Assembly: GCA_032718475.1 (NCBI GenBank)
Contig: JAUCBJ010003953.1
Span: forward strand, 62,001 to 126,000
Source: Nemertoderma westbladi
Lineage: Eukaryota > Xenacoelomorpha > Nemertodermatida > Nemertodermatidae
DNA length: 64,000 nucleotides
Direction: 5' to 3'
A program made the translations under genes and the position numbers. Below the pieces are notes generated by a model that had not been told where the DNA came from, ran no database searches, and saw only the letters and a program-made list of their open reading frames with translations. Below are positions 23,191-49,012 of the stretch, piece by piece; the first letter of the stretch is position 1; every line of letters begins with the position of its first letter.

Positions 23191-24057
23191 CTGCAGCTTT
23201 ACCTTAATTGATAATTTAACATTGAGAAAAAATATTAATTCACCGAGATGTGATTTGCGTTGGCGTCAAGAAATCCTTTATCATTGGTATTTTATGGCTA
23301 TCTTTCATAGTCTTATGTTATGTCAAAACAGAATGGGGGGAGCAAAGAATCAGAACGTCAGAAGAAACCCCATTGCAAACAGGGGACAACTTCAATAATT
23401 TAAATTCTCTATGGGAGATCCAGCAACAAATAATGGAATGCCTCGTCTTTTTAATAATATTCCACCATTTGTTGTAAAAGTAAGTTGTTATATGTAAGGC
23501 AGAGAGGACGTCACACCTTACTTTAGCATTGCTTAAACTAGTTGGATAACCAACGACAGAAATCCAATGGCAAGAAGTAGAACACCGGATGGAAAACCAA
23601 GGACAATAAATTAAATGCCAACGAAGGATTAAGAACCCCAAGCAAAGGCTGAAAAACGAATTCCAATAAAGAGCTCACATTCACTTCGAGAGAAAAACCT
23701 CAAGAGAAAATAAAAGTAAGATTGGCCACAGTCTTTTGCATAATTATATCTTCTCAAAACCAACAAGTTTCAAAAAGTTTAATGAAAATGAAAAATATTT
23801 AGATTGACACCCAAAGAAGTTAGTTACGTCTCACTCCACCCATGGAGTTGAAATCACAAATATTTTCGATAATACTTTTGATATTGGTTAGGTTGTTGTA
23901 AACAATTAATACATTTCCTACTAAAATAATTATATTATTCCAATATTATCGGTAATTTTAATTACAGTAATATTCAAACTGTTGCATATTTAGTACCATT
24001 ATAATACATAATAATGGTTTATATTATTTATAGCAATAATTGTATCTAAAGACAAAA
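23191..24057. other. Intergenic stretch with an ambiguous candidate exon
   Basis: At 23250-23480 one plus frame encodes a basic-hydrophobic segment (KKSFIIGILWLSFIVLCYV) as at the start of a Golgi type II enzyme. Another frame runs from ATG at 23421 to an AAA|GTAAGT donor-like site at about 23483. The two frames conflict and no partner exon was found, so neither is annotated as a gene. Confidence 0.3.
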
Positions 24058-24996
24058 CTATTTACGTTGCAACTTCCTTTTAGTTGCTTTTGGTTCGCGA
24101 AGTTTCCTCCCGGAACCCGAGAAGGGGCTGAACTCTGGCTCAACTGGGGTGGTAGAGTTATCATCGGTGATGGGAACTGGGTTCCTAATGAACGTCAGAG
24201 TGCCCGACACGTAGTCGTAGTTGGGGATTCCTCTTCGGACAGTGGGAAGATCCCGAGGATTGGGCCGGAATTCTGTGCCCTTCTTCCGGCCGTCCAACCG
24301 GCGTCCCGCTCCGGAGAAGGCCGAGAATCTCTTGGCCCTTTCGGCCTCCAGTATGGCCTCCACACTAGGTTCCGATGACTCAGCTCCCACTTGACTTGTT
24401 CTTTCTAGTTCTTTATAACCTATAGGGGGGTCGAAATCAACATTCATATCGCACTCGATTATAGAGACTGCTTTGCTCGGTTTGACTTCTATAACAGAAA
24501 GTTCGTAGGTTCTATCATTGTATTTGATCGCGATTACGTCCCCTTGGGTGAGACAGGCATAGGTCCTCAGTGCATTCTCAAGCACCGCTTTGGGATTGTG
24601 TATGTCAAGGAAATCAACATGTTGGGCCTGGAACTTACTGTATGTAGCTACCGGTAGCGCGGTGCTCTCAACCCGCACTAGCTGACCTTCGGAAAGACAG
24701 AGATTTCGCATCATCCAGTGCGGCAAGTAAATATTATTATCGTCCGCTATAAACTCCAGCACCCCGCAGTGAGTGACTCGGTTTACCGGTTGGTTGCTGA
24801 GTTTGAATAGCATCGGGTATACAGTGTTTAGTCGGGTCAGTGTGTCCAGCGCCGAGGGGGGCATGATTATCTTGCCACCACGTTCAACATCATGGCGTTC
24901 CTGGCCCGGCATCCTGTAGACGGAGAAGGCCTTGTATTGAGTGTTGAAGGAACTGCGGTCGAAATTCATTGGAAATTCAAATCTTGGGTCATCCAT
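24058..24996 (-). CDS. UFD1: UFD1 ubiquitin-recognition protein, copy 2 (single exon)
   Basis: A second UFD1 of 312 residues, with the same role inferred: substrate adaptor of p97/VCP with NPL4. The barrel domain and both SHP boxes (FSGAGRRL and FSGSGRKL) are intact. Most of the coding sequence is nearly identical to copy 1 at the nucleotide level, including many silent positions. Divergence is concentrated at the N-terminus and in a linker where copy 1 has EPDRSQASRYETDSSGP and copy 2 has ELERTSQVGAESSEP. The ATG used by copy 1 is replaced by TAT here (TAT TTT CAT TTC GGA in the same frame), so translation must begin at the next ATG. The frame is open and intronless, so it may be a functional paralogue; expression is unknown. 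Confidence 0.93.
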   Translation of the reverse strand: MDDPRFEFPMNFDRSSFNTQYKAFSVYRMPGQERHDVERGGKIIMPPSALDTLTRLNTVYPMLFKLSNQPVNRVTHCGVLEFIADDNNIYLPHWMMRNLCLSEGQLVRVESTALPVATYSKFQAQHVDFLDIHNPKAVLENALRTYACLTQGDVIAIKYNDRTYELSVIEVKPSKAVSIIECDMNVDFDPPIGYKELERTSQVGAESSEPSVEAILEAERAKRFSAFSGAGRRLDGRKKGTEFRPNPRDLPTVRRGIPNYDYVSGTLTFIRNPVPITDDNSTTPVEPEFSPFSGSGRKLREPKATKRKLQRK

Positions 24997-26495
24997 ACTG
25001 GACGCTCCGAAATGAAAATAAGCGATATATTAAATTCAGCGTGACCTAGTTGATACTACAACACTGGACAGCACATCTCCCTTCAACCTTCAATGCTCAT
25101 TGCATATGCCCATTAGCGAGTATAAATACAGATGGTAGGCCCTAGTAGCCACAGTATTGAGATTTTATTGACTTGTTACGTCACTTTTTTATATTGTTAA
25201 CAATTAATAATTGTATATAAAATGCATATATAATAATTACATATTATTATTTGCATATAAATACTGATATCCCTACTTATGTATACTACTTACTTACTCG
25301 GCCTCCAAAAAAACTATTCCTCGAAAATGCGGATTATAAAGTCGGACAAAAAAGTCCACTTGCTTTTTGTGAAATAAAGTTATTGCCCGATTTTATAATC
25401 CGCATTTTGGAAGAATAAGTTAAAGCATATTTTTTTCGAGGACGAATGAGAGGAAAAAATGCTTCTAATATTTTGAGGAAAATGCGGATTATAAGGAGGA
25501 CAAAAAAAATACTTTATTATGTAAAATATGTAGTTTTCTTTAAAATATTCACTTTAAATTAAAAGGTTAACGTAACAAAGGGCACTACTGTAGTATAGCT
25601 CGTGTGAGCATTTTTGAACATTTTTGAGTGTTTTTCTTTATGTTGGTGAACGTTCTAGTAGAATGAATGTTCTAGTCCTAGTTCCTTGCCAAGAAGTGCC
25701 GAGTGAAATATAGACCCTAAGTAGATATTGTTATATGGTAACTAGTGTTTTTTTTACTGGCTGGTATATTATGAAAATTAAAAAACATATATTATTGTTT
25801 TTGAGTGTTTTTTTTATATTGGTGAATGTTCTAGAATCTTAGTAGATATTTTACTTTATGGTAGCTATTGTTTTTGTGCTCGCTAGTAGTTTTGAAAATA
25901 AAAAATATAAAATAATAAACGCTGTAAAAAGTGTTATAATATCATCAATATTTTTGGTCATTAATATATTCTGCAACAGTATAAACCTGAAATATCAATG
26001 TTTTCACAATCAATACATATGCTATGCATGCAACTCAACCCAATTTAATTTGGCGCATATTATATTATATTTACTTCAAATTGGACTTGCATGCACATTA
26101 ATATCTTGTATTGTGTGGCATTTGTAGTAAATTGTAAATAAATAAATAAATTATTTCTAATTTCAAAAATACAAGCTTGTAAAAAAACACTAACTACCAT
26201 GAAAAAACATATCTACTAATGTTCTAAAGACAATTTACCAATAACAAAAATAAAAAAATTAACGTATAACATATTTTCATAATTTCAAAAATGGTCACAC
26301 AAGCTATAGGAGTGCCTAATGATTATCAAATAGCTATAATAAATTAAAATTAAATTCTAGAATTAAGTAAAATATAATGCTTCGACGTTTGCCTTTTGAA
26401 AGTAACACAGCCTTATAAGGCGATGTTGTGTGGCGCAAAGGAAAAAGTTCAGCTCGAGAAAATAATCCATGTTCAAAGAAAGACTTCGCGTTGAC
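24997..26495. other. AT-rich intergenic stretch with hairpin element
   Basis: Holds the hairpin at 25315-25416 and scattered AT-rich sequence. A plus frame at 25858-26127 is hydrophobic and AT-rich with no motif and was not accepted. Confidence 0.35.
25315..25416. mobile_element. Hairpin element with AATCCGCATTTTCGAGGAAT ends
   Basis: The left arm 25315-25346 (ATTCCTCGAAAATGCGGATT then ATAAAGTCGG) pairs with 25387-25416 (CCGATTTTATAATCCGCATT then TTGGAAGAAT). Further copies of the core lie at 25475-25500 and 20810-20833. This looks like the terminal repeat of a small non-autonomous element family. Confidence 0.6.
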
Positions 26496-29400
26496 AGCGC
26501 GATGGTTTTGAGTGTCAAATTTTGAACGCACTTTGACAGCGCTGAATCCAAAAACTGACAGCGCTCTCATGCGTTTTGAACGCACTTTGACAGCACTATC
26601 ACCGCGTTTTGAATGCACTTTGACAGCGCTATCACCGCGTTTTGAACGCACTTTGACAGCGCTCTCATGCGTTTTGAACGCACTTTGACAGCACTATCAC
26701 CGCGTTTTGAATGCACTTTGACAGCGCTATCACCGCGTTTTGAACGCACTTTGACAGCGCTCTCATGCGTTTTGAACGCACTTTGACAGCACTATCACCG
26801 CGTTTTGTATGCACTTTGACAGCACTATCACCGCGTTTTGTATGCACTTTGACAGCGGTATCAACGCGTTTTGAAAGCACTTTGACAGCGGTATCAACGC
26901 GTTTTGAATGCACTTTGACAGAGCTATCACCGCGTTTTGAACGCACTTTGACAGCGCTATCACCGCGTTTTGAACGCACTTTGACAGCGCTCTCATGCGT
27001 TTTGAACGCACTTTGACAGCACTATCACCGCGTTTTGAACGCACTTTGACAGCGCTCTCATGCGTTTTGAACGCACTTTGACAGCACTATCACCGCGTTT
27101 TGTATGCACTTTGACAGCGCTATCACCGCGTTTTGAACGCACTTTGACAGCGCTCTCATGCGTTTTGAACGCACTTTGACAGCACTATCACCGCGTTTTG
27201 AACGCACTTTGACAGCGCTATCACCGCATGTTGAACGCACTTTGACAGCGCTATCACCCCGTTTTGAACGCACTTGGACAGCGCTATCACCGCGTTTTGA
27301 ACGCACTTTGACAGCGCTCTCATGCGTTTTGAAAGCACTTTGACAGCGCTATCACCCCGTTTTGAACGCACTTTGACAGCGCTATCACCGCGTTTTGAAC
27401 GCACTTTGACAGCGCTCTCATGCGTTTTGAACGCACTTTGACAGCACTATCACCGCGTTTTGTATGCACTTTGACAGCGCTATCACCGCGTTTTGAACGC
27501 ACTTTGACAGCGCTCTCATGCGTTTTGAACGCACTTTGACAGCACTATCACCGCGTTTTGAACGCACTTTGACAGCGCTCTCATGCGTTTTGAACGCACT
27601 TTGACAGCACTATCACCGCGTTTTGTATGCACTTTGACAGCGCTATCACCGCGTTTTGAACGCACTTTGACAGCGCTCTCATGCGTTTTGAACGCACTTT
27701 GACAGCACTATCACCGCGTTTTGAACGCACTTTGACAGCGCTATCACCGCATGTTGAACGCACTTTGACAGCGATATCAACGCGTTTTGAACACACTTTG
27801 ACAGCGCTGAATCCAAAAACTGATAGCGCTCTCATGCGTTTTGAAAGCACTTTGACAGCGCTATCACCCCGTTTTGAACGCACTTTGACAGCGCTCTCAC
27901 CGCATTTTGAAAGCACTTTGCCAGCACTATCACCGCGTTTTGAACGCACTTTGACAGCGCTATCACCGCGTTTTGAATGCACTTTGACAGCGCTCTCACC
28001 GCATTTTGAACGCACTTTGACAGCGCTCTCACCGCATTTTGAACGCACTTTGACAGCGGTATCACCGCGTTTTGAACGCACTTTGACAGCGCTCTCACCG
28101 CATTTTGAACGCACTTTGACAGCGCTCTCATCTTGTTTTGAATGCACTTTGACAGCGCTCTCACCGCATTTTGAACGCACTTTGACAGCGCTACCACCGC
28201 GTTTTGAACGCACTTTGACCTCGCTATCACCGCGTTTTGAACGCACTTTGATAGCGCTATCACCGCGTTTTGAACGCACTTTGACAGCGCTATCACCGCG
28301 TTTTGAACGCACTTTGACAGCGGTATCAACGCGTTTTGAACGCACTTTGACAGCACTATCACCGCGTTTTAGCGCTCTCACCGCGTTTTGAGCGCACTTT
28401 GACAGCGCTATCACCGCGTTTTGAACGCACTTTGACCTCGCTATCACCGCGTTTTGAACGCACTTTGACAGCGCTATCACCGCGTTTTGAACGCACTTTG
28501 ACAGCGCTATCACCGCGTTTTGAACGCACTTTGACAGCGCTATCACCGCGTTTTGAACGCACTTTGACAGCGCTATCACCCCGTTTTGAACGCACTTTGA
28601 CAGCGGTATCAACGCGTTTTGAACGCACATTGAAAGCGCTATCTCCGCGTTTTGAACGCACTTTGACAGCGCTATCACCGCGTTTTGAACGCACTTTGAC
28701 AGCGCTCTCATCGCGTTTTGAACGCACTTTGACAGCGCTCTCACCGCATTTTGAACGCACTTTGACAGCGGTATCAACGCGTTTTGAACGCACATTGAAA
28801 GCGCTATCTCCGCATTTTGAACGCACTTTGACAGCGCTATCACCGCGTTTTGAACGCACTTTGACAGCGCTCTCATCGCGTTTTGAACGCACTTTGACAG
28901 CGCTCTCACCGCATTTTGAACGCACTTTGACAGCGCTATCACCGCGTTTTGAACGCACTTTGACAGCGCTATCACCCCGTTTTGAACGCACTTTGACAGC
29001 GATATCAACGCGTTTTGAACGCACATTGAAAGCGCTATCTCCGCGTTTTGAACGCACTTTGACAGCGCTATCACCGCGTTTTGAACGCACTTTGACAGCG
29101 CTCTCATCGCGTTTTGAACGCACTTTGACAGCGCTCTCACCGCATTTTGAACGCACTTTGACAGCACTATCACCGCGTTTTGAACGCACTTTGACAGCGC
29201 TCTCACCGCGTTTTGAGCGCACTTTGACAGCGCTATCACCGCGTTTTGAACGCACTTTGACAGCGCTCTCACCGCGTTTTGAGCGCACTTTGACAGCGCT
29301 ATCACCGCGTTTTGAACGCACTTTGACCTCGCTATCACCGCGTTTTGAACGCACTTTGACAGCGCTCTCACCGCATTTTGAACGCACTTTGACAGCGGTA

Positions 29401-29975
29401 TCAACGCGTTTTGAACGCACATTGAAAGCGCTATCTCCGCATTTTGAACGCACTTTGACAGCGCTATCACCCCGTTTTGAACGCACTTTGACAGCGCTCT
29501 CACCGCATTTTGAAAGCACTTTGCCAGCACTATCACCGCGTTTTGAACGCACTTTGACAGCGCTATCACCGCGTTTTGAATGCACTTTGACAGCGCTCTC
29601 ACCGCATTTTGAACGCACTTTGACAGCGCTCTCACCGCATTTTGAACGCACTTTGACAGCGGTATCACCGCGTTTTGAACGCACATTGAAAGCGCTATCT
29701 CCGCGTTTTGAACGCACTTTGACAGCGCTCTCACCGCGTTTTGAACGCACTTTGACAGCGCTCTCATCGTGTTTTGAATGCACTTTGACAGAGCTATCAC
29801 CGCGTTTTGAACGCACTTTGACAGCGCTATCACCGCGTTTTGAACGCACTTTGACAGCGCTCTCATCGTGTTTTGAATGCACTTTGACAGAGCTATCACC
29901 GCGTTTTGAACGCACTTTGACAGCGCTATCACCCCGTTTTGAACGCACTTTGACAGCGCTATCACCGCGTTTTCA
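26496..29975. repeat. 33-bp minisatellite, about 105 copies
   Basis: The main unit is 33 bp with GCGTTTTGAACGCACTTTGA and CAGCGCTATCACC. A 30-bp variant (CTCATGCG in place of CTATCACCGCG) occurs at intervals. From about 26570 to 27700 the order 30+33+33 repeats as a 96-bp higher-order unit. Since both lengths are multiples of three, frames stay open on both strands (up to 794, 566 and 529 codons), giving 11-residue repeats such as LSKCVQNAVIA or RFERTLTALSP. Each unit holds the small dyad GCGTT.TTG.AACGC and the palindrome AGCGCT. The long frames are a consequence of the unit length; none has a start context, unique domain or ordinary coding composition. Confidence 0.95.
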
Positions 29976-30289
29976 CAGCACTGTTACAAAAAACCAAACC
30001 ACTGTGATTGACCAATATTGCCATTTCACAATTTCAGAACGCTGTCACCGTGAAGTGTCAAATAGTATACAGTATGCAATGTTAGACTGTACTGAATAAA
30101 CACGTGATATACTTGGGGTGGAGTCCAAGTCTCCCCTTCAGACAGAACGACTGACAAACGATTCATTATTCCATTACTAAATTATAAAATCAGGCGAAGC
30201 ACAAATGATCACAAATTAATTAAGTAGAATAATTAAGATAGAAGCACAGGTTAACAATAAATATTTACAATAAAGAAACAGATATGTAA

Positions 30290-30613
30290 TCAGTACATAT
30301 CTGGGTCAACACCCCGAATCCCCGCCCCATCCCCAAACCCGAGGCCCCGCCATGGCCTCCTACCACCCCGGAGGCACAGAGAGGTCGCCCGAAGGAGACC
30401 AAACTGCAGCCGCCGCCTCACCGCACCCAAAACCTCTCCCAAACCCCGCTGTCTCATCCCGACCCTCTTAGAGCATAGGGTCTCCGCAAGGTGCCGGATG
30501 AATACAGCCGCCTCCGCACCCCACACACCGTCGGTGGAACACACCAACGGGGTGAAATGCATCCTGCGGGATTCGCAGGCCTCCTGGTAGTGGGCCCGCT
30601 TGACCCACTCCAA
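30290..30613 (-). pseudogene. Retroelement-derived open-frame fragment
   Basis: The minus frame contains YQEACESRRMHFTPLVCSTD, GVWGAEAAVFIRHLAETL and LLRATSLCLRGGR. This order of motifs is familiar from the C-terminal end of retrotransposon polyproteins in marine invertebrates, where a similar VRATHLCLRGSR-type ending is common. No reverse-transcriptase core is nearby, so it is a truncated fragment. It is GC-rich compared with its surroundings and starts about 45 bp beyond the AMDHD1 stop codon. The assignment rests on motif memory only. Confidence 0.5.
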
Positions 30614-30657
30614 GGTTGGAGTCCAAGTTCACAGAATAAGGCAAAATATTTAACCGT

Positions 30658-44083
<13,426 letters not shown>

Positions 44084-44229
44084 TGGAAACCGGCAAAATA
44101 GTATAGGGTAAACAAAACAATGGCCTTCTTCGTTATAAAAAGTTACACTAAAACGTTAAACTATCATCAAATAACTTAATAATAAAACAGATCAGTAAAT
44201 AATACTATGAACTTCAAATCTAATGATCG

Positions 44230-45945
44230 TATAAGTCCAAGACAGGATAGAGATAGGGGCAGCCGGGCGATGGGATAGAGATAGGGGCAGACGGGCGATG
44301 GGATAGAGATAGGGGCAACCGGGCGATGGGATAGAGATAGGGGCAGACGGGCGATGGGATAGAGATAGGGGCAGACGGGCGACGGGATAGAGATAGGGGC
44401 AACCGGGCGATGGGATAGAGATAGGGGCAGACGGGCGATGGGATAGAGATAGGGGCAGACGGGCGATGGGCTAGAGATAGGGGCAGCCGGGCGATGGGAT
44501 AGAGATAGGGGCAGACGGGCGATGGGATAGAGATAGGGGCAGACGGGCGATGGGATAGAGATAGGGGCAGACGGGCGACGGGATAGAGATAGGGGCAGAC
44601 GGGCGACGGGATAGAGATAGGGGCAACCGGGCGATGGGATAGAGATAGGGGCAACCGGGCGATGGGATAGAGATAGGGGCAACCGGGCGATGGGATAGAG
44701 ATAGGGGCAGACGGGCGATGGGATAGAGATAGGGGCGGACGGGCGATGGGATAGAGATAGGGGCAACAGGGCGATGGGATAGAGATAGGGGCAGACGGGC
44801 GATGGGATAGAGATAGGGGGAGACGGGCGATGGGATAGAGATAGGGGGAGACGGGCGATGGGATAGAGATAGGGGCAGACGGGCGATGGGAGAGAGATAG
44901 GGGCAGACGGGCGATGGGATAGAGATAGGGGCAGCCGGGCGACGGGATAGAGATAGGGGCAACCGGGCGATGGGATAGAGATAGGGGCAGACAGGCGATG
45001 GGATAGAGATAGGGGCAGACGGGCGACGGGATAGAGATAGGGGCAACCGGGCGATGGGATAGAGATAGGGGCAACCGGGCGATGGGATAGAGATAGGGGC
45101 AACCGGGCGATGGGATAGAGATAGGGGCAGCCGGGCGATGGGATAGAGATAGGGGGGGACGGGCGATGGGATAGAGATAGGGGCAGACGGGCGATGGGAT
45201 AGAGATAGGGGCAGCCGGGCGACGGGATAGAGATAGGGGCAACCGGGCGATGGGATAGAGATAGGGGCAGACGGGCGATGGGATAGAGATAGGGGCAACC
45301 GGGCGATGGGATAGATAGGGGCAGACAGGCGATGGGATAGAGATAGGGGCAACCGGGCGATGGGATAGAGATAGGGGCAGACGGGCGATGGGATAGAGAT
45401 ATGGGCAGACGGGCGATGGGATAGAGATAGGGGCAGGCGGGCGATGGGATAGAGATAGGGGCAGACGGGCGATGGGATAGAGATAGGGGCAGACGGGCGA
45501 TGGGATAGAGAAAGGGGCAACCGGGCGATGGGATAGAGATAGGGGCAGACGGGCGATGGGATAGAGATAGGGGCAGACGGGTGATGGGATAGAGATAGGG
45601 GCAGACGGGCGATGGGATAGAGATAGGGGCAGACGGGCGATGGGATAGAGATAGGGGCAGCCGGGCGACGGGATAGAGATAGGGGCAGACGGGCGATGGG
45701 ATAGAGATAGGGGGAGACGGGCGATGGGATAGAGATAGGGGGAGACGGGCGATGGGATAGAGATAGGGGCAGACGGGCGATGGGATAGAGATAGGGGCAG
45801 ACGGGCGATGGGATAGAGATAGGGGCAGACGGGCGATGGGATAGAGATAGGGGCAGACGGGCGATGGGATAGAGATAGGGGCAACCGGGCGATGGGATAG
45901 AGATAGGGGCAGCCGGGCGATGGGATAGAGATAGGGGCAGCCGGC
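44230..45945. repeat. 28-bp minisatellite, about 61 copies, upstream of AMDHD1
   Basis: The unit is 28 bp: AGGGGCAGACGGGCGATGGG plus ATAGAGAT, with CAACC, CAGCC and GAGAC variants. Since 28 is not a multiple of three, the encoded repeat is 28 residues long and all three minus frames remain open (up to 580 codons, Pro/Ser/Leu-rich). The array begins about 150 bp upstream of the AMDHD1 start codon. Confidence 0.97.
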
Positions 45946-46084
45946 AATGATGTATAAATCATTTCAAAGCGTTTGAAAATACTTTTCTACATTTATTTCC
46001 CCAGATTGATAGGGGACGGAAACTGGACGCAATAAAATTTCATCCACAGGAAATTGGACGCAAATAACAGTTGATTACTCTCAG

Positions 46085-46310
46085 AAATAAATCTGTAACC
46101 TGTTCTATTTGGTTTAGTTTATTGTTTTGGTTAAAATAACGTGCCACTGCAACCTGCTCCTATCCGTGCCCCCCCCCCCCCCCCCCCCCCCCTCTATTTA
46201 CCATACCGAACATGATTTTATATTACATTATTGTTTTATTTTATTTTATATATTTTATTTTATTTTATTTCATATATTTGATTTGATTTGATTTTATATT
46301 ATATATTTTA
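46085..46310. repeat. Dispersed repeat copy, poly-C run and TTTTA-rich tract
   Basis: TTTAGTTTATTGTTTTGGTT then AAAATAACGTGCCACTGCAA marks the dispersed family. It is followed directly by a 24-base C run (46169-46192) and a TTTTATTTTA-type low-complexity tract (46225-46310). Confidence 0.85.
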
Positions 46311-47690
46311 TGATGTGTGTGTAATAAGTATGTGTATAAAGTATGTGTTATATGGTGGGTAAAATAAATAATGTGTGAATTAAAGTACACCTGTCAGCAC
46401 AGCACCTTATGAATGGGAGGACTTAAAATATAGTTAACATTGTCAAATTAAATTAGTTTATAGGCTAATTTATAAATCAACAACAATCAATTAATTCATA
46501 CCTTGATTCGATAACAACTCAAGTCAATTTATAGTGAATTAGTTAGAATTAATGTTAATTACAATTAGTGTTAATAGATCATATTTGACGTTTGCAGAGC
46601 CAGAGTGGGCATGCCTGCCTATACTCTTATAAATAAAAATACTTCAGTAGGCCTAAAACAATGTAACCAAAACTAGCTAAATCAATTTCAGTTATGACAA
46701 CAATAGAAAATAATAAGTAATATATCGCAAATCTAAAGTAAATAATAGAAAGTAATCTGGAAACGTTAACACTGACTCATGGAGTCATGGCGCATGGAAT
46801 GGTGGCATCAAAAATTCCAATAAATTACTTACCTGCAAAAGACACTACCTACACCAACCGGTTGATACAGATTCACCATGCAGGCGTAGAGTGTGGAGAG
46901 TAAGCATGGTGAACGGAGACGCTGCTACCTTGAGATAGAAGATTGATAGTAGCTCCCAAGCATCCTATTTTACAGGCAGGTAGTTGGCCCGATATGGTGG
47001 CATCAGGTGTATACAGGTAATTTACAGTACTATAGGCCTATACAGCGTACCTATCCCCCGTTCACTGGTGGTACATGTCAGGATCAGCAGTCAGGCGTAG
47101 CTACAGGTAGACGTACAACTGTATAACTGACACCCAGAGATGGCAGGATGGGGGTGTTTTGATAGGTAACTTCTTAAGAGTGCAATATTATTACAACGGA
47201 TATAATACCGTTCGTTACCACACCATAGTCGCTAATCCTTACACTGCCAGACTGCGGCACAAACTCTTTACCTACCGGTACAACTTAAAAGTTAATAACT
47301 TGAATAAACATCACCTCAATAATTTAAGTGATTTCAGCACAATCTTGTTTATCATGTTCAAAATTCCCGCCCCTTTTTGAAATGGAAATAATTACGCTTA
47401 TTGGCTGCTAGCTAACTGATATCATTCAGCTTATCATTGCGGCAAGAAGGTAACTAACTACTTGGTGATTGGGCTGGTACAATAAAGGAAGCTTATTAAC
47501 AGAAATTGTCCACAAACGAGAGCATTTAACTCCGCAAGTCATTCATCGTACTGTATTTGTCGACCTCAAAAACCCAAAAATACACTCGTTATATCATAAA
47601 ACTATTTGGTTTCTAAACTAAACATAAAATCAATATAACAATCCTAATTGTATTATGTAAAAATCTCCGCTTAAAATTACAGTATTACTT
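46311..47690. other. Intergenic stretch
   Basis: No gene. A CTTTTGCAG|GTAAGTAA donor-like word lies on the minus strand at about 46832 and could end an upstream untranslated exon of AMDHD1, but nothing confirms it. Confidence 0.3.
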
Positions 47691-47692
47691 TT

Positions 47693-49012
47693 ACTACATC
47701 TCAACGTTTACTACATCTCAACGTTTACTACATCTCAACGTTTACTACATCTCAACGTTTACTACATCTCCACGTTTACTACATCTCAACGTTTACTACA
47801 TCTCCACGTTTACTACATCTCCACGTTTACTACATCTCCACGTTTACTACATCTCCACGTTTACTACATCTCCACGTTTACTACATCTCCACGTTTACTA
47901 CATCTCCACGTTTACTACATCTCCACGTTTACTACATCTCCACGTTTACTACATCTCCACGTTTACTACATCTCCACGTTTACTACATCTCAACGTTTAC
48001 TACATCTCCACGTTTACTACATCTCCACGTTTACTACATCTCCACGTTTACTACATCTCCACGTTTACTACATCTCCACGTTTACTACATCTCAACGTTT
48101 ACTACATCTCCACGTTTACTACATCTCCACGTTTACTACATCTCCACGTTTACTACATCTCCACGTTTACTACATCTCCACGTTTACTACATCTCCACGT
48201 TTACTACATCTCCACGTTTACTACATCTCAACGTTTACTACATCTCAACGTTTACTACATCTCAACGTTTACTACATCTCCACGTTTACTACATCTCCAC
48301 GTTTACTACATCTCCACGTTTACTACATCTCCACGTTTACTACATCTCCACGTTTACTACATCTCCACGTTTACTACATCTCCACGTTTACTACATCTCC
48401 ACGTTTACTACATCTCCACGTTTACTACATCTCAACGTTTACTACATCTCCACGTTTACTACATCTCCACGTTTACTACATCTCAACATTTACTACATCT
48501 CAACGTTTACTACATCTCCACGTTTACTACATCTCCACGTTTACTACATCTCCACGTTTACTACATCTCCACGTTTACTACATCTCAACGTTTACTACAT
48601 CTCCACGTTTACTACATCTCAACGTTTACTACATCTCCACGTTTACTACATCTCCACGTTTACTACATCTCCACGTTTACTACATCTCCACGTTTACTAC
48701 ATCTCCACGTTTACTACATCTCCACGTTTACTACATCTCCACGTTTACTACATCTCCACGTTTACTACATCTCCACGTTTACTACATCTCAACGTTTACT
48801 ACATCTCCACGTTTACTACATCTCCATGTTTACTACATCTCAACGTTTACTACATCTCCACGTTTACTACATCTCCACGTTTACTACATCTCCACGTTTA
48901 CTACATCTCCACTTTTACTACATCTCCACGTTTACTACATCTCCACGTTTACTACATCTCCACGTTTACTACATCTCCACGTTTACTACATCTCCACGTT
49001 TACTACATCTAC
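47693..49012. repeat. 17-bp minisatellite, about 77 copies
   Basis: The unit TACATCTCCACGTTTAC is very uniform; the only common variant is TCTCAACG. The array has sharp ends. Confidence 0.97.

Noticed and set aside
27581-29965. 794-codon minus-strand frame and other long frames in the 33-bp array
   Set aside because: The frames exist on both strands because the unit is 33 bp; there is no unique domain, start context or termination logic.
44220-45962. 580-codon Pro/Ser/Leu-rich minus frame
   Set aside because: All three minus frames are open through the 28-bp array, which is expected when units contain no stop.
46832-47060. Untranslated first exon of AMDHD1 ending in CAG|GTAAGT
   Set aside because: A single donor-like site without start-site or acceptor evidence.
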